From NCBI GenBank assembly GCA_964568585.1, contig CAZMQI010000005.1, positions 1 through 64,000 of the forward strand: a stretch of 64,000 nucleotides of DNA, given 5' to 3'. The stretch comes from RGZA01 sp964568585. Its GTDB lineage: Bacteria; Pseudomonadota; Alphaproteobacteria; UBA9219; RGZA01. Position numbers and translations under genes: made by a program. Of this stretch, positions 8,865 to 17,606 are shown one piece after another. Under the pieces are notes generated by a model, which searched no databases, was not told the DNA's origin, and saw only the letters and a list, made by a program, of their open reading frames with translations. Every line of letters starts with the position of its first letter. Position 1 is the stretch's first letter.

Positions 8865-9757
8865 ACAATTACCCGTCCCACTATCATCGCTCCCAATACA
8901 ATCCACCCGAATGTGGTATTTGCCTGAAACGAGGCGAGGCTACTCGTACTATCTTCCATGCGCCAGTTCTTTAAAATCCATGCCATATATATGAATGCGA
9001 CGAACATGCCCGCATAGAATAACGAGCTTAATGCGGCAATGGCACCCGCCAGCAGCAATAAGGCAAAGCTGATTGCTGCCCAGATAAGAATGGTCTTCTT
9101 TGCATCCGCGCCCAATATCCGCGCGGTCGATCTGATACCCGCCACTTCGTCATCCACCTTATCCTGAAACGCATAAATCGTGTCATAGCTCAGCGTCCAG
9201 AAAAAACATGCGGCATACAATACGAAGGATGCGAAGGGCAACGTGTGCTGGATGGCAGCAAATCCTATCATCGCACCCCAGTTAAAAATGATGCCAAGAA
9301 ACACCTGCGGCCACCATGTGATGCGCTTCATCAGCGGATAAAGCACAATCAGCGGCAACGATGCCACTGCGAGCCAAAACGCCAACGAACCCATTTGTAA
9401 GACAATCAGCAATCCGATGATGCAGCAACCGAGCGCAAACGCAATTCCCTGCCATGGTTTGATTTCGCCACAGGCAATCGGACGTTGGCGCGTGCGTTCC
9501 ACCTGTGCATCCAACTTGTGGTCGAACACGTCATTCACCGCGCAGCCCGCCGCGCGCATCACGACCGCGCCAATGAAAAACAAAATGAACATCCATATAT
9601 TCGGAAACTCGCCATCGGGTGTCGCAAGCACCTGCGCCCACCATGCGGGAAACAACAGCAGCATAAAGCCAGCAGGCTTATCCAGCCGTGCCAGATGAAA
9701 ATAGGGTCGCACATAAGGTTGCGCGGCGGCAGGTAAAAGATTTAATAAAAATGACAT
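8861..9757 (-). CDS. ubiA: 4-hydroxybenzoate polyprenyltransferase UbiA
   Basis: 298 residues, normal length for the family. Both Asp-rich motifs are present: 'NDVFDHKLDAQ' (binds Mg-diphosphate) and 'DTIYAFQDKVDD'. About eight to nine hydrophobic membrane segments follow the UbiA pattern. It attaches the polyprenyl tail to 4-hydroxybenzoate in the inner membrane, the membrane-committing step of ubiquinone synthesis. It is translationally coupled to the downstream methyltransferase, and divergent from lemA. Confidence 0.93.
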   Translation of the reverse strand: MSFLLNLLPAAAQPYVRPYFHLARLDKPAGFMLLLFPAWWAQVLATPDGEFPNIWMFILFFIGAVVMRAAGCAVNDVFDHKLDAQVERTRQRPIACGEIKPWQGIAFALGCCIIGLLIVLQMGSLAFWLAVASLPLIVLYPLMKRITWWPQVFLGIIFNWGAMIGFAAIQHTLPFASFVLYAACFFWTLSYDTIYAFQDKVDDEVAGIRSTARILGADAKKTILIWAAISFALLLLAGAIAALSSLFYAGMFVAFIYMAWILKNWRMEDSTSSLASFQANTTFGWIVLGAMIVGRVIV

Positions 9758-9852
9758 ATTTACGTTACAGTTTGGTGGACAGTTTTGGTGAATTGTAATT
9801 GAGTGGCGTGTTGTCTAGTATAACAGCCATCACTTAAACGAGGGAATACACA

Positions 9853-10416
9853 ATGTCATCCATGTTGATTTTAGGGGTTGTTCTCGGCTTCGTCATTCTA
9901 TTCGTGATTGGCGTCTATAACCGTCTCGTCGCCTTGCGTCAGGAATGCAAAAACGCATTCGCCGATGTCGATGTGTATCTCAAACAGCGTTTCGATTTAA
10001 TCCCCAACCTTGTCGAAACCGTGAAGGCGTATGCGGCGCATGAAAGCGGTGTATTCGAAGCGATTGCCAAGGCGCGCTCCGGCATCACCAACGCAGCCAA
10101 CATTTCCGACCGTGTTCAGGCAGAAAACCAATTGTCATCCGGCGTGCGCGGCTTATTCGCTGTCATGGAAAATTACCCAACCTTAAAAGCCGATGGAAAT
10201 TTCCAGCGTTTAATGGCCGAATTATCCGATATCGAGAACAAGGTTTCGGCGGCGCGGCGCTTTTTTAATAATGCGGTTGGCGAATATAATGCATCCACAC
10301 AGCAATTCCCTGCGGTATTGGTTGCGCCAGCCCTTGGCTTTAATCAGGAAACCATGTTCGATCTGGGCGATGCCGCCAGAGCGCAACTCTCCACCGCGCC
10401 ATCTGTAAAATTTTAA
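9853..10416 (+). CDS. lemA: LemA family protein
   Basis: 187 residues: one N-terminal membrane segment (about residues 3-20), then a long four-helix LemA domain including 'YNRLVALRQECKNAFADVDV', 'LKQRFDLIPNLVETVKAYA' and 'FNNAVGEYN'. RBS GAGGG 9 bases before the ATG. LemA proteins are inner-membrane anchored with the helical domain outside; their molecular role is not settled. It is followed by an M48 protease gene only 6 bases away, a pairing seen widely and suggesting joint membrane-protein quality control. Confidence 0.9.
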   Translation: MSSMLILGVVLGFVILFVIGVYNRLVALRQECKNAFADVDVYLKQRFDLIPNLVETVKAYAAHESGVFEAIAKARSGITNAANISDRVQAENQLSSGVRGLFAVMENYPTLKADGNFQRLMAELSDIENKVSAARRFFNNAVGEYNASTQQFPAVLVAPALGFNQETMFDLGDAARAQLSTAPSVKF

Positions 10417-10422
10417 ACGAAG

Positions 10423-11511
10423 ATGCCTAAACAAATCATCGGGCTTAAAACGTGGATATGGGCGAATAATTTTAAATCGACCCTGTTGTTGTTGAGCTTC
10501 CCGTTTATGCTCGCGCTATTGTTCTTCATCGGCGCATATGTATTTGTTTATGGCAACAACCCCCCAAATAATTATGAGCAACCAACCTTCTTCAATCAGG
10601 AAACGTTCCAGCTTGCAGTAAACCTGACGATACAAGTATTGCCGGGAATTCTTGGTGCAGCTGCTGTGTGGGTGCTGATTGCAACGCTATTCAATGGCTG
10701 GATGATAAGCGCAGCGACAGGGTCGCGCAGTGTCACGCGGGCCGAAGAACCAGGGCTTTATAACATCCTTGAAAACCTGTGCATCAGCCGTGGTTTGCCA
10801 ATGCCGAAGCTTGAAATCATCGAAGACAGCGCACTCAACGCCTTTGCCAGCGGCCTTACCGACAAAAGCTTTTCCATCACTGTTACCAGAGGGCTGATGC
10901 AAACCCTCGACCGCGATGAAATGGAAGCGGTGATTGGCCATGAACTGACCCACATCGTCAACCGTGATGTGCGCTTGCTGGTTATCACCACCGTGTTCGT
11001 CGGGATGATTTCGTTCCTCTCGCAACTGGCGTGGCGCAATATGTTTTATACCAGCTCCTATAATAATCCCCATATCTACAACAGCAATGACCATAACGGG
11101 CGGCGCAGCAATTTGCCGCTGATGCTGATTGCCACGGCATTGCTTGCGCTTGGTTATCTTCTTGCACTGCTGTTGCGTTTTGCGATTTCACGCAAGCGCG
11201 AATACAACGCCGATGCCGGTAGTGTGGAGCTAACCAAAAATCCAGCAGCTCTTGCCAGCGCCCTTCGTAAAATCAGCGGTCAAAGCGATGTCGCCAATGT
11301 GCCGCCTGAAGTAAAGCAAATGTTCATCGAGAATGGTGGCGGGTTATTCGATCTATTCGCCACCCACCCGCCAATCGCAAAACGCATCGCGATATTGGAT
11401 GAGCTGGCTGGTAAACAGCATAATAGCGGTGAACCTCTATCCAATAATGGGTCAGACGGCGGTACAGGACAGGTGCCTATGGGTTCTGTTCCATCTGTCT
11501 CAGATATATAA
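10423..11511 (+). CDS. M48 family membrane zinc metalloprotease (HtpX-like)
   Basis: 362 residues. It has two N-terminal membrane segments (about 20-45 and 70-90), the zinc-binding HELTH motif near residue 170, and two more membrane segments before the third-ligand region 'KREYNADAGSVELTKNP'. 'THPPIAKRI' is typical of HtpX-type C-termini. It should degrade misfolded membrane proteins from the cytoplasmic face. The C-terminal ~30 residues are Gly/Ser/Asn-rich and unstructured. It forms an operon with lemA. Whether it is a strict HtpX orthologue is uncertain. Confidence 0.88.
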   Translation: MPKQIIGLKTWIWANNFKSTLLLLSFPFMLALLFFIGAYVFVYGNNPPNNYEQPTFFNQETFQLAVNLTIQVLPGILGAAAVWVLIATLFNGWMISAATGSRSVTRAEEPGLYNILENLCISRGLPMPKLEIIEDSALNAFASGLTDKSFSITVTRGLMQTLDRDEMEAVIGHELTHIVNRDVRLLVITTVFVGMISFLSQLAWRNMFYTSSYNNPHIYNSNDHNGRRSNLPLMLIATALLALGYLLALLLRFAISRKREYNADAGSVELTKNPAALASALRKISGQSDVANVPPEVKQMFIENGGGLFDLFATHPPIAKRIAILDELAGKQHNSGEPLSNNGSDGGTGQVPMGSVPSVSDI

Positions 11512-11599
11512 AGCGACATTTAGCCCCTTAACATTAACGGGGTTGAACTGTAAGGTCTTTGCACCTATTTCAACCTTAACCATTCCCAGACCGGACACC

Positions 11600-12118
11600 A
11601 TGGCCTTGCTCGAAGCATATAAAAAGAACGACCCCGCTGCCCGCAGCCTGTTGGAAGTTGCCCTGCTCTACCCCGGCGTGAAAGCTATCGTCATGCACCG
11701 CATCGCGCATCAGCTGTACACATGGGGTGTTCCATTCTTCCCGCGCTTGGTATGCGAAATCTCCCGTTTGTTCACTGGCATTGAAATCCATCCCGGCGCA
11801 CGTATCGGCAAAAATCTGGTTATCGACCACGGCATGGGCGTGGTCATTGGCGAAACCGCCGAAATTGGCGATGACTGCCTGATTTTCCACGGCGTCACAC
11901 TGGGCGGCAAAGGCGGATTTGGCAAACGCCACCCCACTGTTGGCAACCGCGTGATGATTGGTGCAGGCGCAAAGCTGATTGGCAACATCACCATTTCCGA
12001 TGATGCAAAAATCGGCGCAAATTCTGTTGTCACCAAAAACATTCCTGCTGGCGCGACCGCATTTGGTATTCCCGCCAAGGTTTCATTGCCGACCGAAGCG
12101 TCCAACGCTGCCGAATAA
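11600..12118 (+). CDS. cysE: Serine O-acetyltransferase
   Basis: 172 residues from ATG 11600. The short form of the family is seen: an N-terminal helical domain ('NDPAARSLLEVALLYPGVKAIVMHR') followed by a left-handed beta-helix of hexapeptide repeats. Active-site histidines appear in 'VIDHGMGVVIGETAEIGDD' and 'IFHGVTLGGKG'. It makes O-acetylserine, the substrate of CysK encoded 23 bases downstream. The frame stays open upstream into the protease gene, but residues before 11600 have no similarity to the family, and several CysE proteins start with this motif. Confidence 0.9.
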   Translation: MALLEAYKKNDPAARSLLEVALLYPGVKAIVMHRIAHQLYTWGVPFFPRLVCEISRLFTGIEIHPGARIGKNLVIDHGMGVVIGETAEIGDDCLIFHGVTLGGKGGFGKRHPTVGNRVMIGAGAKLIGNITISDDAKIGANSVVTKNIPAGATAFGIPAKVSLPTEASNAAE

Positions 12119-12141
12119 TCCATCTTCCAAAAAGGTGTTAT

Positions 12142-13140
12142 ATGAACATTCACGCTTCCATTCTTGATACGATTGGTCATACCCCGCTTATTCGTGTTCC
12201 CGGTTTGCAAAGCGCTGCAGATATTGTCCTGAAGCTTGAATTCTTTAATCCCCTTGGTTCTGTCAAAGACCGTATCGGCAAAGCCATGCTGGAAGATGCG
12301 GAAAAAACTGGCCGCCTCAAAAAGGGCATGCGGATTGTTGAGCCAACCTCCGGCAATACCGGTATCGGGTTGGCATTTATCGCCGCGGCAAAGGGTTACC
12401 CAATCACGCTGACGATGCCGGAAACCATGTCGATGGAACGCCGTTCGCTGTTATTACTGCTTGGCACGGATGTCGTGCTGACCCCCGGCGCGCTTGGTAT
12501 GCGGGGCGCCATTGCCAAAGCGATGGAAATGGTAGCAGCCGATAAAAACTGCGTGATGATGGAACAATTCGATAATCCCGCCAATCCTGCCATCCATGCT
12601 GCAACTACCGCGCATGAAATCTGGAATGATACGGATGGTAAGGTCGATATCGTCATTTCCGGTGTTGGTACCGGCGGTACATTATCCGGAATTGGCAAAA
12701 CACTGAAATCCAAAAAACCAACGCTGCAAATGGTAGCGGTGGAGCCTGAAGAATCCCCTGTCATTTCCGGCGGCAAACATTCCCCGCATAAAATTCAAGG
12801 CATCGGCGCTGGCTTCATTCCCAATACACTGGATCGTTCGATGATTGATAGCATTGAGAAAGTAAGTACCGCCGATAGTCTGGCCATGGCACGCACCCTG
12901 ATTAAACAACATGGCATTCCCGTGGGTATCAGCAGCGGCGCAGCTGTAGCAGCAGCACTGCGCGTTGGCGCAAAGCCGGAAAACAAAGGCAAGATGATTG
13001 TCGTGATTATTCCCAGCTATACGGAGCGTTATTTATCAACCGTACTGGCAGAAGAAGAACGCGCCAAAGCTGGCACACTGACCGCGTCAGAGCCGCAGGC
13101 GCAATTTCTGGAACAAGCCGGAAAACGCTATAACGTTTAA
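12142..13140 (+). CDS. cysK: Cysteine synthase A (O-acetylserine sulfhydrylase)
   Basis: 332 residues, typical length. PLP lysine in 'NPLGSVKDRIG', phosphate-binding 'EPTSGNTGIGLAF' and the Gly-rich loop 'GVGTGGTLSG' are all visible. It converts O-acetylserine and sulfide to cysteine. An AAAGGTG RBS precedes the ATG. It forms a cysE-cysK operon, so the two can assemble into the cysteine synthase complex. The stop codon overlaps the end of the convergent gene by four bases. Cysteine supply is worth noting in a genome that encodes many Cys-rich secreted proteins. Confidence 0.95.
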   Translation: MNIHASILDTIGHTPLIRVPGLQSAADIVLKLEFFNPLGSVKDRIGKAMLEDAEKTGRLKKGMRIVEPTSGNTGIGLAFIAAAKGYPITLTMPETMSMERRSLLLLLGTDVVLTPGALGMRGAIAKAMEMVAADKNCVMMEQFDNPANPAIHAATTAHEIWNDTDGKVDIVISGVGTGGTLSGIGKTLKSKKPTLQMVAVEPEESPVISGGKHSPHKIQGIGAGFIPNTLDRSMIDSIEKVSTADSLAMARTLIKQHGIPVGISSGAAVAAALRVGAKPENKGKMIVVIIPSYTERYLSTVLAEEERAKAGTLTASEPQAQFLEQAGKRYNV

Positions 13141-13613
13141 ATCATAGAAGGGCGCATTTGCTGCGCGCTGCGCGGCGGCGTTGGCTCTGTGCGCGGCGTG
13201 TGACCATCTGGCGGTGACAAGGCTGGCGTTCCCGATGGCGCATTTTGTGTAAATTCGTTCAACGCGCTGGTCATGGTTTGGCGCGGATTAGTTGAGCTGC
13301 CATCAGGGCTTGTGCCCGCAGTCGGCAATTTGTCTGCTTCTTCCTTCAGCTTTGGAAGAATATCTTTGAATGCCGGATTGTCATGTAGTGCCCGGGCTTG
13401 CTGTGGGTCGCGCAGCATTTGCTCAAAGCGCGGATTATTCAAAAGAGCCTGCATGGACGCAGGCGAGCTATTGGTGGTTGCCAGACTAATCTGCTGGTTG
13501 AGAATTTGCTGCTCCGTTGGCATATTAAATGACGACACGTCCTGCTTAATCGGCGTTGTCTGATAACGGCTTGCTGCAGCAACGGGTGCAGCGCGTGGGG
13601 GTAGTGCAGCCAT
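13137..13613 (-). CDS. Hypothetical protein with an STI1-like 'NP..ML.DP' segment
   Basis: 158 residues, Ala/Pro/Ser/Gln-rich at both ends and probably disordered there. The middle (about residues 55-90, 'LLNNPRFEQMLRDP' then 'LHDNPAFKDILPKL') has the repeated 'NP/DP plus helix' pattern of STI1/Hop chaperone-binding segments. The resemblance is short and may be convergent. No signal peptide or membrane segment. It is convergent with cysK and followed upstream by a second small Pro/Gln-rich gene on the same strand. Confidence 0.5.
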   Translation of the reverse strand: MAALPPRAAPVAAASRYQTTPIKQDVSSFNMPTEQQILNQQISLATTNSSPASMQALLNNPRFEQMLRDPQQARALHDNPAFKDILPKLKEEADKLPTAGTSPDGSSTNPRQTMTSALNEFTQNAPSGTPALSPPDGHTPRTEPTPPRSAQQMRPSMI

Positions 13614-13701
13614 GCAAAATCCTTCAAATAATCAATAGAATAAGCCTCTCATCCTACCGATGAGTTCTAAAAACAAACTGAATGTTTATGGTAAATGCGC
13701 G

Positions 13702-14001
13702 TTAACCCATACCATTTGTCGGGAACTTGGGTGTCATCAACATATCGCGTGATGGTTGTTGCTGACGTATTACAGGTGCTTGCGGTGTCTCACCATCTTG
13801 TTCCAACAACGCTGAACGCTGCGGCGGTGGCTGTTGTTGTACTACGCGTAATTCCGGCTCTGGTCTGCTTAATACACCAGGCACATTGCTGGCCGCAGCC
13901 TTGCCAGTGTCTTCTTTACTCGGATCATTGAACGCAGCAGGAATGTCGTCGCTATATTCAGCGGCGTAGGAATTTCGTGCATATGTTGCAGCAACGCTCA
14001 T
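13702..14001 (-). CDS. Small Pro/Gln-rich hypothetical protein
   Basis: 99 residues from ATG 14001. Composition is Pro, Gln, Ala and Ser-rich with no cysteines; 'VVQQQPPPQRSALL' and 'VIRQQQPSRDML' are low-complexity. It resembles its downstream neighbour in composition, and the two may be co-transcribed with an 88-base gap. Predicted to be disordered. No family recognised; coding status is supported mainly by uninterrupted frame and same-strand placement. Confidence 0.4.
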   Translation of the reverse strand: MSVAATYARNSYAAEYSDDIPAAFNDPSKEDTGKAAASNVPGVLSRPEPELRVVQQQPPPQRSALLEQDGETPQAPVIRQQQPSRDMLMTPKFPTNGMG

Positions 14002-14118
14002 TCGCAAACCAATATGAGTTTAGATTACTCAGCATCCTAGCGGTATAACCCTAAACAATGTCTGAATATCTATTAATACGTGGCTTTTACAGGCATTTTT
14101 CAACCTTTTATTATATCT

Positions 14119-14251
14119 TATTCAGAATCTCGCTGCGGCTAAGGATTATGGGCGGTTTCGAGAACCGGAGCGCAGCGTACGTTTAAGTACGTGAGCACCG
14201 GAAGCGCAGAAAACGCACATAAGCCAACGCCGCAGTTAGAGATTATGAATA
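14119..14251. repeat. Long imperfect inverted repeat in the intergenic region
   Basis: A 13-bp inverted repeat with one mismatch (TATTCAGAATCTC at 14119-14131; complement at 14239-14251) encloses a second pair (CTGCGG 14133-14138 / CCGCAG 14230-14235). In the centre is CGTAC-N6-GTACG (14176-14191), flanked by repeated 'ACCGGAGCGCAG'/'CACCGGAAGCGCAG' strings. The whole can fold as one extended hairpin. It lies between two divergent genes and codes for nothing visible. It looks like a dispersed palindromic repeat, which is an inference. Confidence 0.5.
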
Positions 14252-14294
14252 GATATTAACCTCGTTTTCAGCAGTTTGGCGATAGGCTACCCCC

Positions 14295-15005
14295 ATGCGT
14301 TCCTTCCTGCTGCCCTCCCTGCTTATCATGTGTGTCATGCTGTGTATGACATGCGTTGCGCGTGCAGGTGAACCCGCACCGCGCCACATTCCCACCCATG
14401 CGGAATGTAAAAAACTGGCGAGCAAGAAAACCGACCCACAAGAAAAAGCGCAGATAACGCAGATGTTCAAAACCAATGGCATGTATTGCGCCATGCTGAC
14501 CCCGCCTTTTTCATCACAATTTGTTTTCAGCCAAGGCCAGACCAAGGCGCAACTGCGTATCGTTATGAACAGTTCCAACCGTTATGTCGTCGATGGCAAA
14601 ACGGTGCTGGATGCCTTGCTGCCAGACCGAGCATCGATACCACCAGCGCAGATGGTCATGCTGGCCGGACAATTCATCAGCATTTTTGGCGATTTATTCT
14701 CCTCCAATTTGAATGCCGAAACCATGCAGCATATGAGCAGCCGCGTGGGTGCATTGACGGGTATGGTGGGCGTGAATGCGCGTGCGGCCTTGGCACAACT
14801 TGATGCACTTCGCGTGCAAATGCGTCTTGGCGAAGATAATGTCGAGCCATCCTTCTGGCTTACCAAACTGGCTATTATTCCTGCTCCGCCAGCAGCGACG
14901 ATGGCAGCACAAAACACCCAGCCGCATGTTGGCCCTGCATGGATGCAAAAGCTGATGGGCGCAGGACAGCATTTAATGGGTACGTTTTCAGGCGGCGGCG
15001 AATAA
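14295..15005 (+). CDS. Secreted hypothetical protein
   Basis: 236 residues with a signal peptide (hydrophobic residues about 4-20, cleavage after A-R-A). Two mature cysteines (ECKKL and YCAML) could form a disulfide. The remainder is helical and ends in a Gly-rich tail. No membrane segment beyond the signal. It is a single gene pointing toward the convergent kinase-like operon, with two stable hairpins after its stop. No family recognised. Confidence 0.6.
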   Translation: MRSFLLPSLLIMCVMLCMTCVARAGEPAPRHIPTHAECKKLASKKTDPQEKAQITQMFKTNGMYCAMLTPPFSSQFVFSQGQTKAQLRIVMNSSNRYVVDGKTVLDALLPDRASIPPAQMVMLAGQFISIFGDLFSSNLNAETMQHMSSRVGALTGMVGVNARAALAQLDALRVQMRLGEDNVEPSFWLTKLAIIPAPPAATMAAQNTQPHVGPAWMQKLMGAGQHLMGTFSGGGE

Positions 15006-15020
15006 AAAACTGATATTTAA

Positions 15021-15056
15021 CCGTGCAGACTTGCACGGCGGCGGCTAATGCCGCCG
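15021..15056. terminator. Pair of hairpins between convergent genes
   Basis: Two adjacent perfect 7-bp stems: CCGTGCA/TGCACGG (loop 4) and CGGCGGC/GCCGCCG (loop TAAT), with A-rich flanks on both sides. Neither strand has an ideal T-run directly after the stem, so a bidirectional but weak terminator is the best reading. Confidence 0.45.
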
Positions 15057-15063
15057 GAAAAAA

Positions 15064-15564
15064 CTAGTTCTTCACATCATCGCCCCAGATTTTACGGATT
15101 TCCGCCTGATTGGCTTTCATCTTCAGTAATTTGAATTCCGCAATACTGGTCAACACCTGCGCGACGATGGGTGGAATCAACGTGAGCAGCGCAAGACCAA
15201 TTCCCGCACCGCCCCACATGATGAGCCAGTTAAGCGGATCCTGTAACAGCATCATCGCATAATCCAATCGCATGCCTTTTTGGAAAAGCTGAATGACGAT
15301 ATAGGCAACACCCGTCATGTTAAGTGCGCCAACCGCCACCGTCATACTGCGCCCGCGGCTTTTATCGGTAATCATCGTCGCGAAGGTAGGAATAAACCCG
15401 CCCAAGGCGACAATCGTTGCAGGCAACACAAACACACCGGCAATCCCCAAAATCACAAACGGCACCAACAAGCCTTTACCGCCACCTTTTGCAGGTTTGG
15501 CACCTTTTGCGCCTTTCGCGGGCTTTGCTGCTTTGGCAGCTGGCTTTGCAGGTGCTTTAGACAT
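15064..15564 (-). CDS. Inner-membrane protein with a Lys/Ala-rich N-terminus
   Basis: 166 residues. Residues 1-30 are an AK/AP/GK repeat of the histone-H1-like type. Three hydrophobic segments follow (about 33-57, 72-93 and 115-140), and the C-terminus is charged. It lies 24 bases after the degenerate-kinase gene on the same strand, so the two are very likely one operon after purA. The basic tail would face the cytoplasm and could bind acidic partners. Function unknown. Confidence 0.6.
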   Translation of the reverse strand: MSKAPAKPAAKAAKPAKGAKGAKPAKGGGKGLLVPFVILGIAGVFVLPATIVALGGFIPTFATMITDKSRGRSMTVAVGALNMTGVAYIVIQLFQKGMRLDYAMMLLQDPLNWLIMWGGAGIGLALLTLIPPIVAQVLTSIAEFKLLKMKANQAEIRKIWGDDVKN

Positions 15565-15588
15565 TCACATCTCTCGTATACTTATGCT

Positions 15589-17580
15589 TCATTGAAATAA
15601 CCGCAGCAAAATAACAAGCAGAATAAAAAACGAAATGCTCACCGCAATCACGGCAGCAAGGGGTTGCCCCGCTTGCTCGGCAAGCATTTTTTTATTCTTC
15701 GAATATTCACCCAACCGTTCAACTTCCGCTTCGGTTTCCTTATACAGCATTTTGGCAGCAACAAATTCCTGTGCATCCATAATGACCGTGTCGGTATCAT
15801 CCACCAGATTAAGCATGTTACTGAGGCGGCCTGTGGCAGCGGCAGCTTTCAAATCCTTGCGTACACGCTCCTGACGCGGACGGTTATGGAAACGCTTCAC
15901 CGCTTCTTCGGTGAGCGGCAATAACACTGCCGCAAGGTTTTTCAGATTATCCGGTCCGAACTGTTCCTGCAAATTGGCATACAAATTGAGAATGCCGATA
16001 TTGCGACGGGTCATGTCGCGCATCTGGTCGATATTCTGCATCAACATCAAGGTAATATTCTTGTTCTTTGCCATCAAGAATGCGGCGATATGGCGGTCAA
16101 TCAACTGCAATCCACCAAGCGGTGCTCGGCGTTCCATCGCCTCCAATAACTGCTTGGGGCTTTGCACATAGCGGTCACGGATTTGCGGGTTAAGGCAGGG
16201 CAAGCTGGGATTACCCTCATATAAAAAACGCTCGAGCCCGAAGCCGAGCGATTTGTTCTGCACAATATCCACGGCTTTTTCACATAGCTGCACCGTGACG
16301 ATGGCATTACCTTGCTTGGCATCGATTTGATATTCGAGCCATAGCGCGGGCAACCGATTGACCAGGATTTCTGCAATCAAGGTAAGCTGGCTTTCGGTCA
16401 ATATCAGTTGTGCAAGCAGCACTGGTAGCCCCGATGGATAGGCTGCAATACCGCGATACCGTATGGGCGCAAGCGGGTCGAGTGCGATTTGCACATTGGT
16501 GACCAGCCGTTCTTCTTCGCTGCCCAACCGTTGCTGGCGCGTAGTTGCAATCGCTTGTTCCAGATTTTTAATGGCCTTTTCATCATTAAAGCCGTTGGCA
16601 ATCCAGCGCGTGACGTCCTGATTATTAATCATCGCTGCCGCCAGTTTTGTATCGCTGCTCATTGCGCCGAGCAACTGACGGAGCTGAACATAATCCTGAT
16701 TGGCAAATTTAAGCGGGCGACTGGCTTTTTTGGCAATCGTTGACTGGCGCGGGGTTAATCGGCGTCCCGCGACCCATTGTTCAAAATCCTCATGGTTCCA
16801 ACGAAGAGCGGGATCATCCGCCAATAATCCACGCAGCAATTCAATGGTCGCTGGCGTGAAGCGACGTTCGCCCGCCAATGCCGTATAACTGCCGCGTTCA
16901 ATCTTCAATTGCACAATGGCTTCGGGTGTTAGATCACGCAGCGGTATATCGCCAATCAGCGCCGATAAAATCAGAACACCAAAGGCATAAAAATCATCAC
17001 CTGCCGTGCCAACACCACGTGCGATATCAGGCGCCAAGGCACGGTGCGGGGTTTCATATTGCGCTGGCTGACGAAACGCGCATGGCGCGGTTAAACATTC
17101 TCCCAGCATCACTGTATTATTATCACCTATAAATACATTGTCAGCGCGAATGGAGCCATGAAACAATCCCATCTTCGCAATCTGGCAAATTGCCTGGCCC
17201 AGCGGCTTGATGACTTGGTCCGTCAGTGCGCCTTCTTTAATCGCAGGAAACGGTCCATGCAAAAATTGCGGGCCTTCGCCTTGCGGCGCAAGACGCGCAC
17301 CTTTCATCATGTCATAAATAATCGCCATATGGCGATGACCTGTCAGTGGCCAATCGATAACATGCGCTTCATGCACCAGACTTAAACTCGTATGGGATAA
17401 GCCATGAAATCCGGCGAGCGCATCGGTGCGGGTCGGCATATGCCCTTGCACCACATACGCCATCAGCGCCGCACTGCCACTCACCTTGCTATGCACGGCA
17501 TAGGCCTTGGCTGTGCCCGTATCAAAATCGGGCAGCGCCTGCATTTCATCAATCGTGTAGCGTTCGTTGAAAATGGCCAT
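15589..17580 (-). CDS. Membrane-anchored protein with a degenerate protein-kinase fold
   Basis: 663 residues. Residues about 60-290 follow a Ser/Thr kinase C-lobe: 'GLFHGSIRADNVFI' at the catalytic loop, 'DDFYAFGVLILSALIGDIPL' as the F helix, and 'LLRGLLADDPALRWNHEDFEQWV' as the G/H region. Key residues are missing: the HRD Asp is Ser (HGS, 141-143) and the DFG motif reads LGE (159-161), so catalysis is doubtful. Residues about 290-630 are helical and unrecognised. A single C-terminal membrane segment (about 642-662) makes it tail-anchored. It lies 26 bases after purA and 24 before the Lys-rich membrane protein. Confidence 0.65.
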   Translation of the reverse strand: MAIFNERYTIDEMQALPDFDTGTAKAYAVHSKVSGSAALMAYVVQGHMPTRTDALAGFHGLSHTSLSLVHEAHVIDWPLTGHRHMAIIYDMMKGARLAPQGEGPQFLHGPFPAIKEGALTDQVIKPLGQAICQIAKMGLFHGSIRADNVFIGDNNTVMLGECLTAPCAFRQPAQYETPHRALAPDIARGVGTAGDDFYAFGVLILSALIGDIPLRDLTPEAIVQLKIERGSYTALAGERRFTPATIELLRGLLADDPALRWNHEDFEQWVAGRRLTPRQSTIAKKASRPLKFANQDYVQLRQLLGAMSSDTKLAAAMINNQDVTRWIANGFNDEKAIKNLEQAIATTRQQRLGSEEERLVTNVQIALDPLAPIRYRGIAAYPSGLPVLLAQLILTESQLTLIAEILVNRLPALWLEYQIDAKQGNAIVTVQLCEKAVDIVQNKSLGFGLERFLYEGNPSLPCLNPQIRDRYVQSPKQLLEAMERRAPLGGLQLIDRHIAAFLMAKNKNITLMLMQNIDQMRDMTRRNIGILNLYANLQEQFGPDNLKNLAAVLLPLTEEAVKRFHNRPRQERVRKDLKAAAATGRLSNMLNLVDDTDTVIMDAQEFVAAKMLYKETEAEVERLGEYSKNKKMLAEQAGQPLAAVIAVSISFFILLVILLRLFQ

Positions 17581-17606
17581 CTGGTAAAACTATAACCAGT
17601 TATGCG

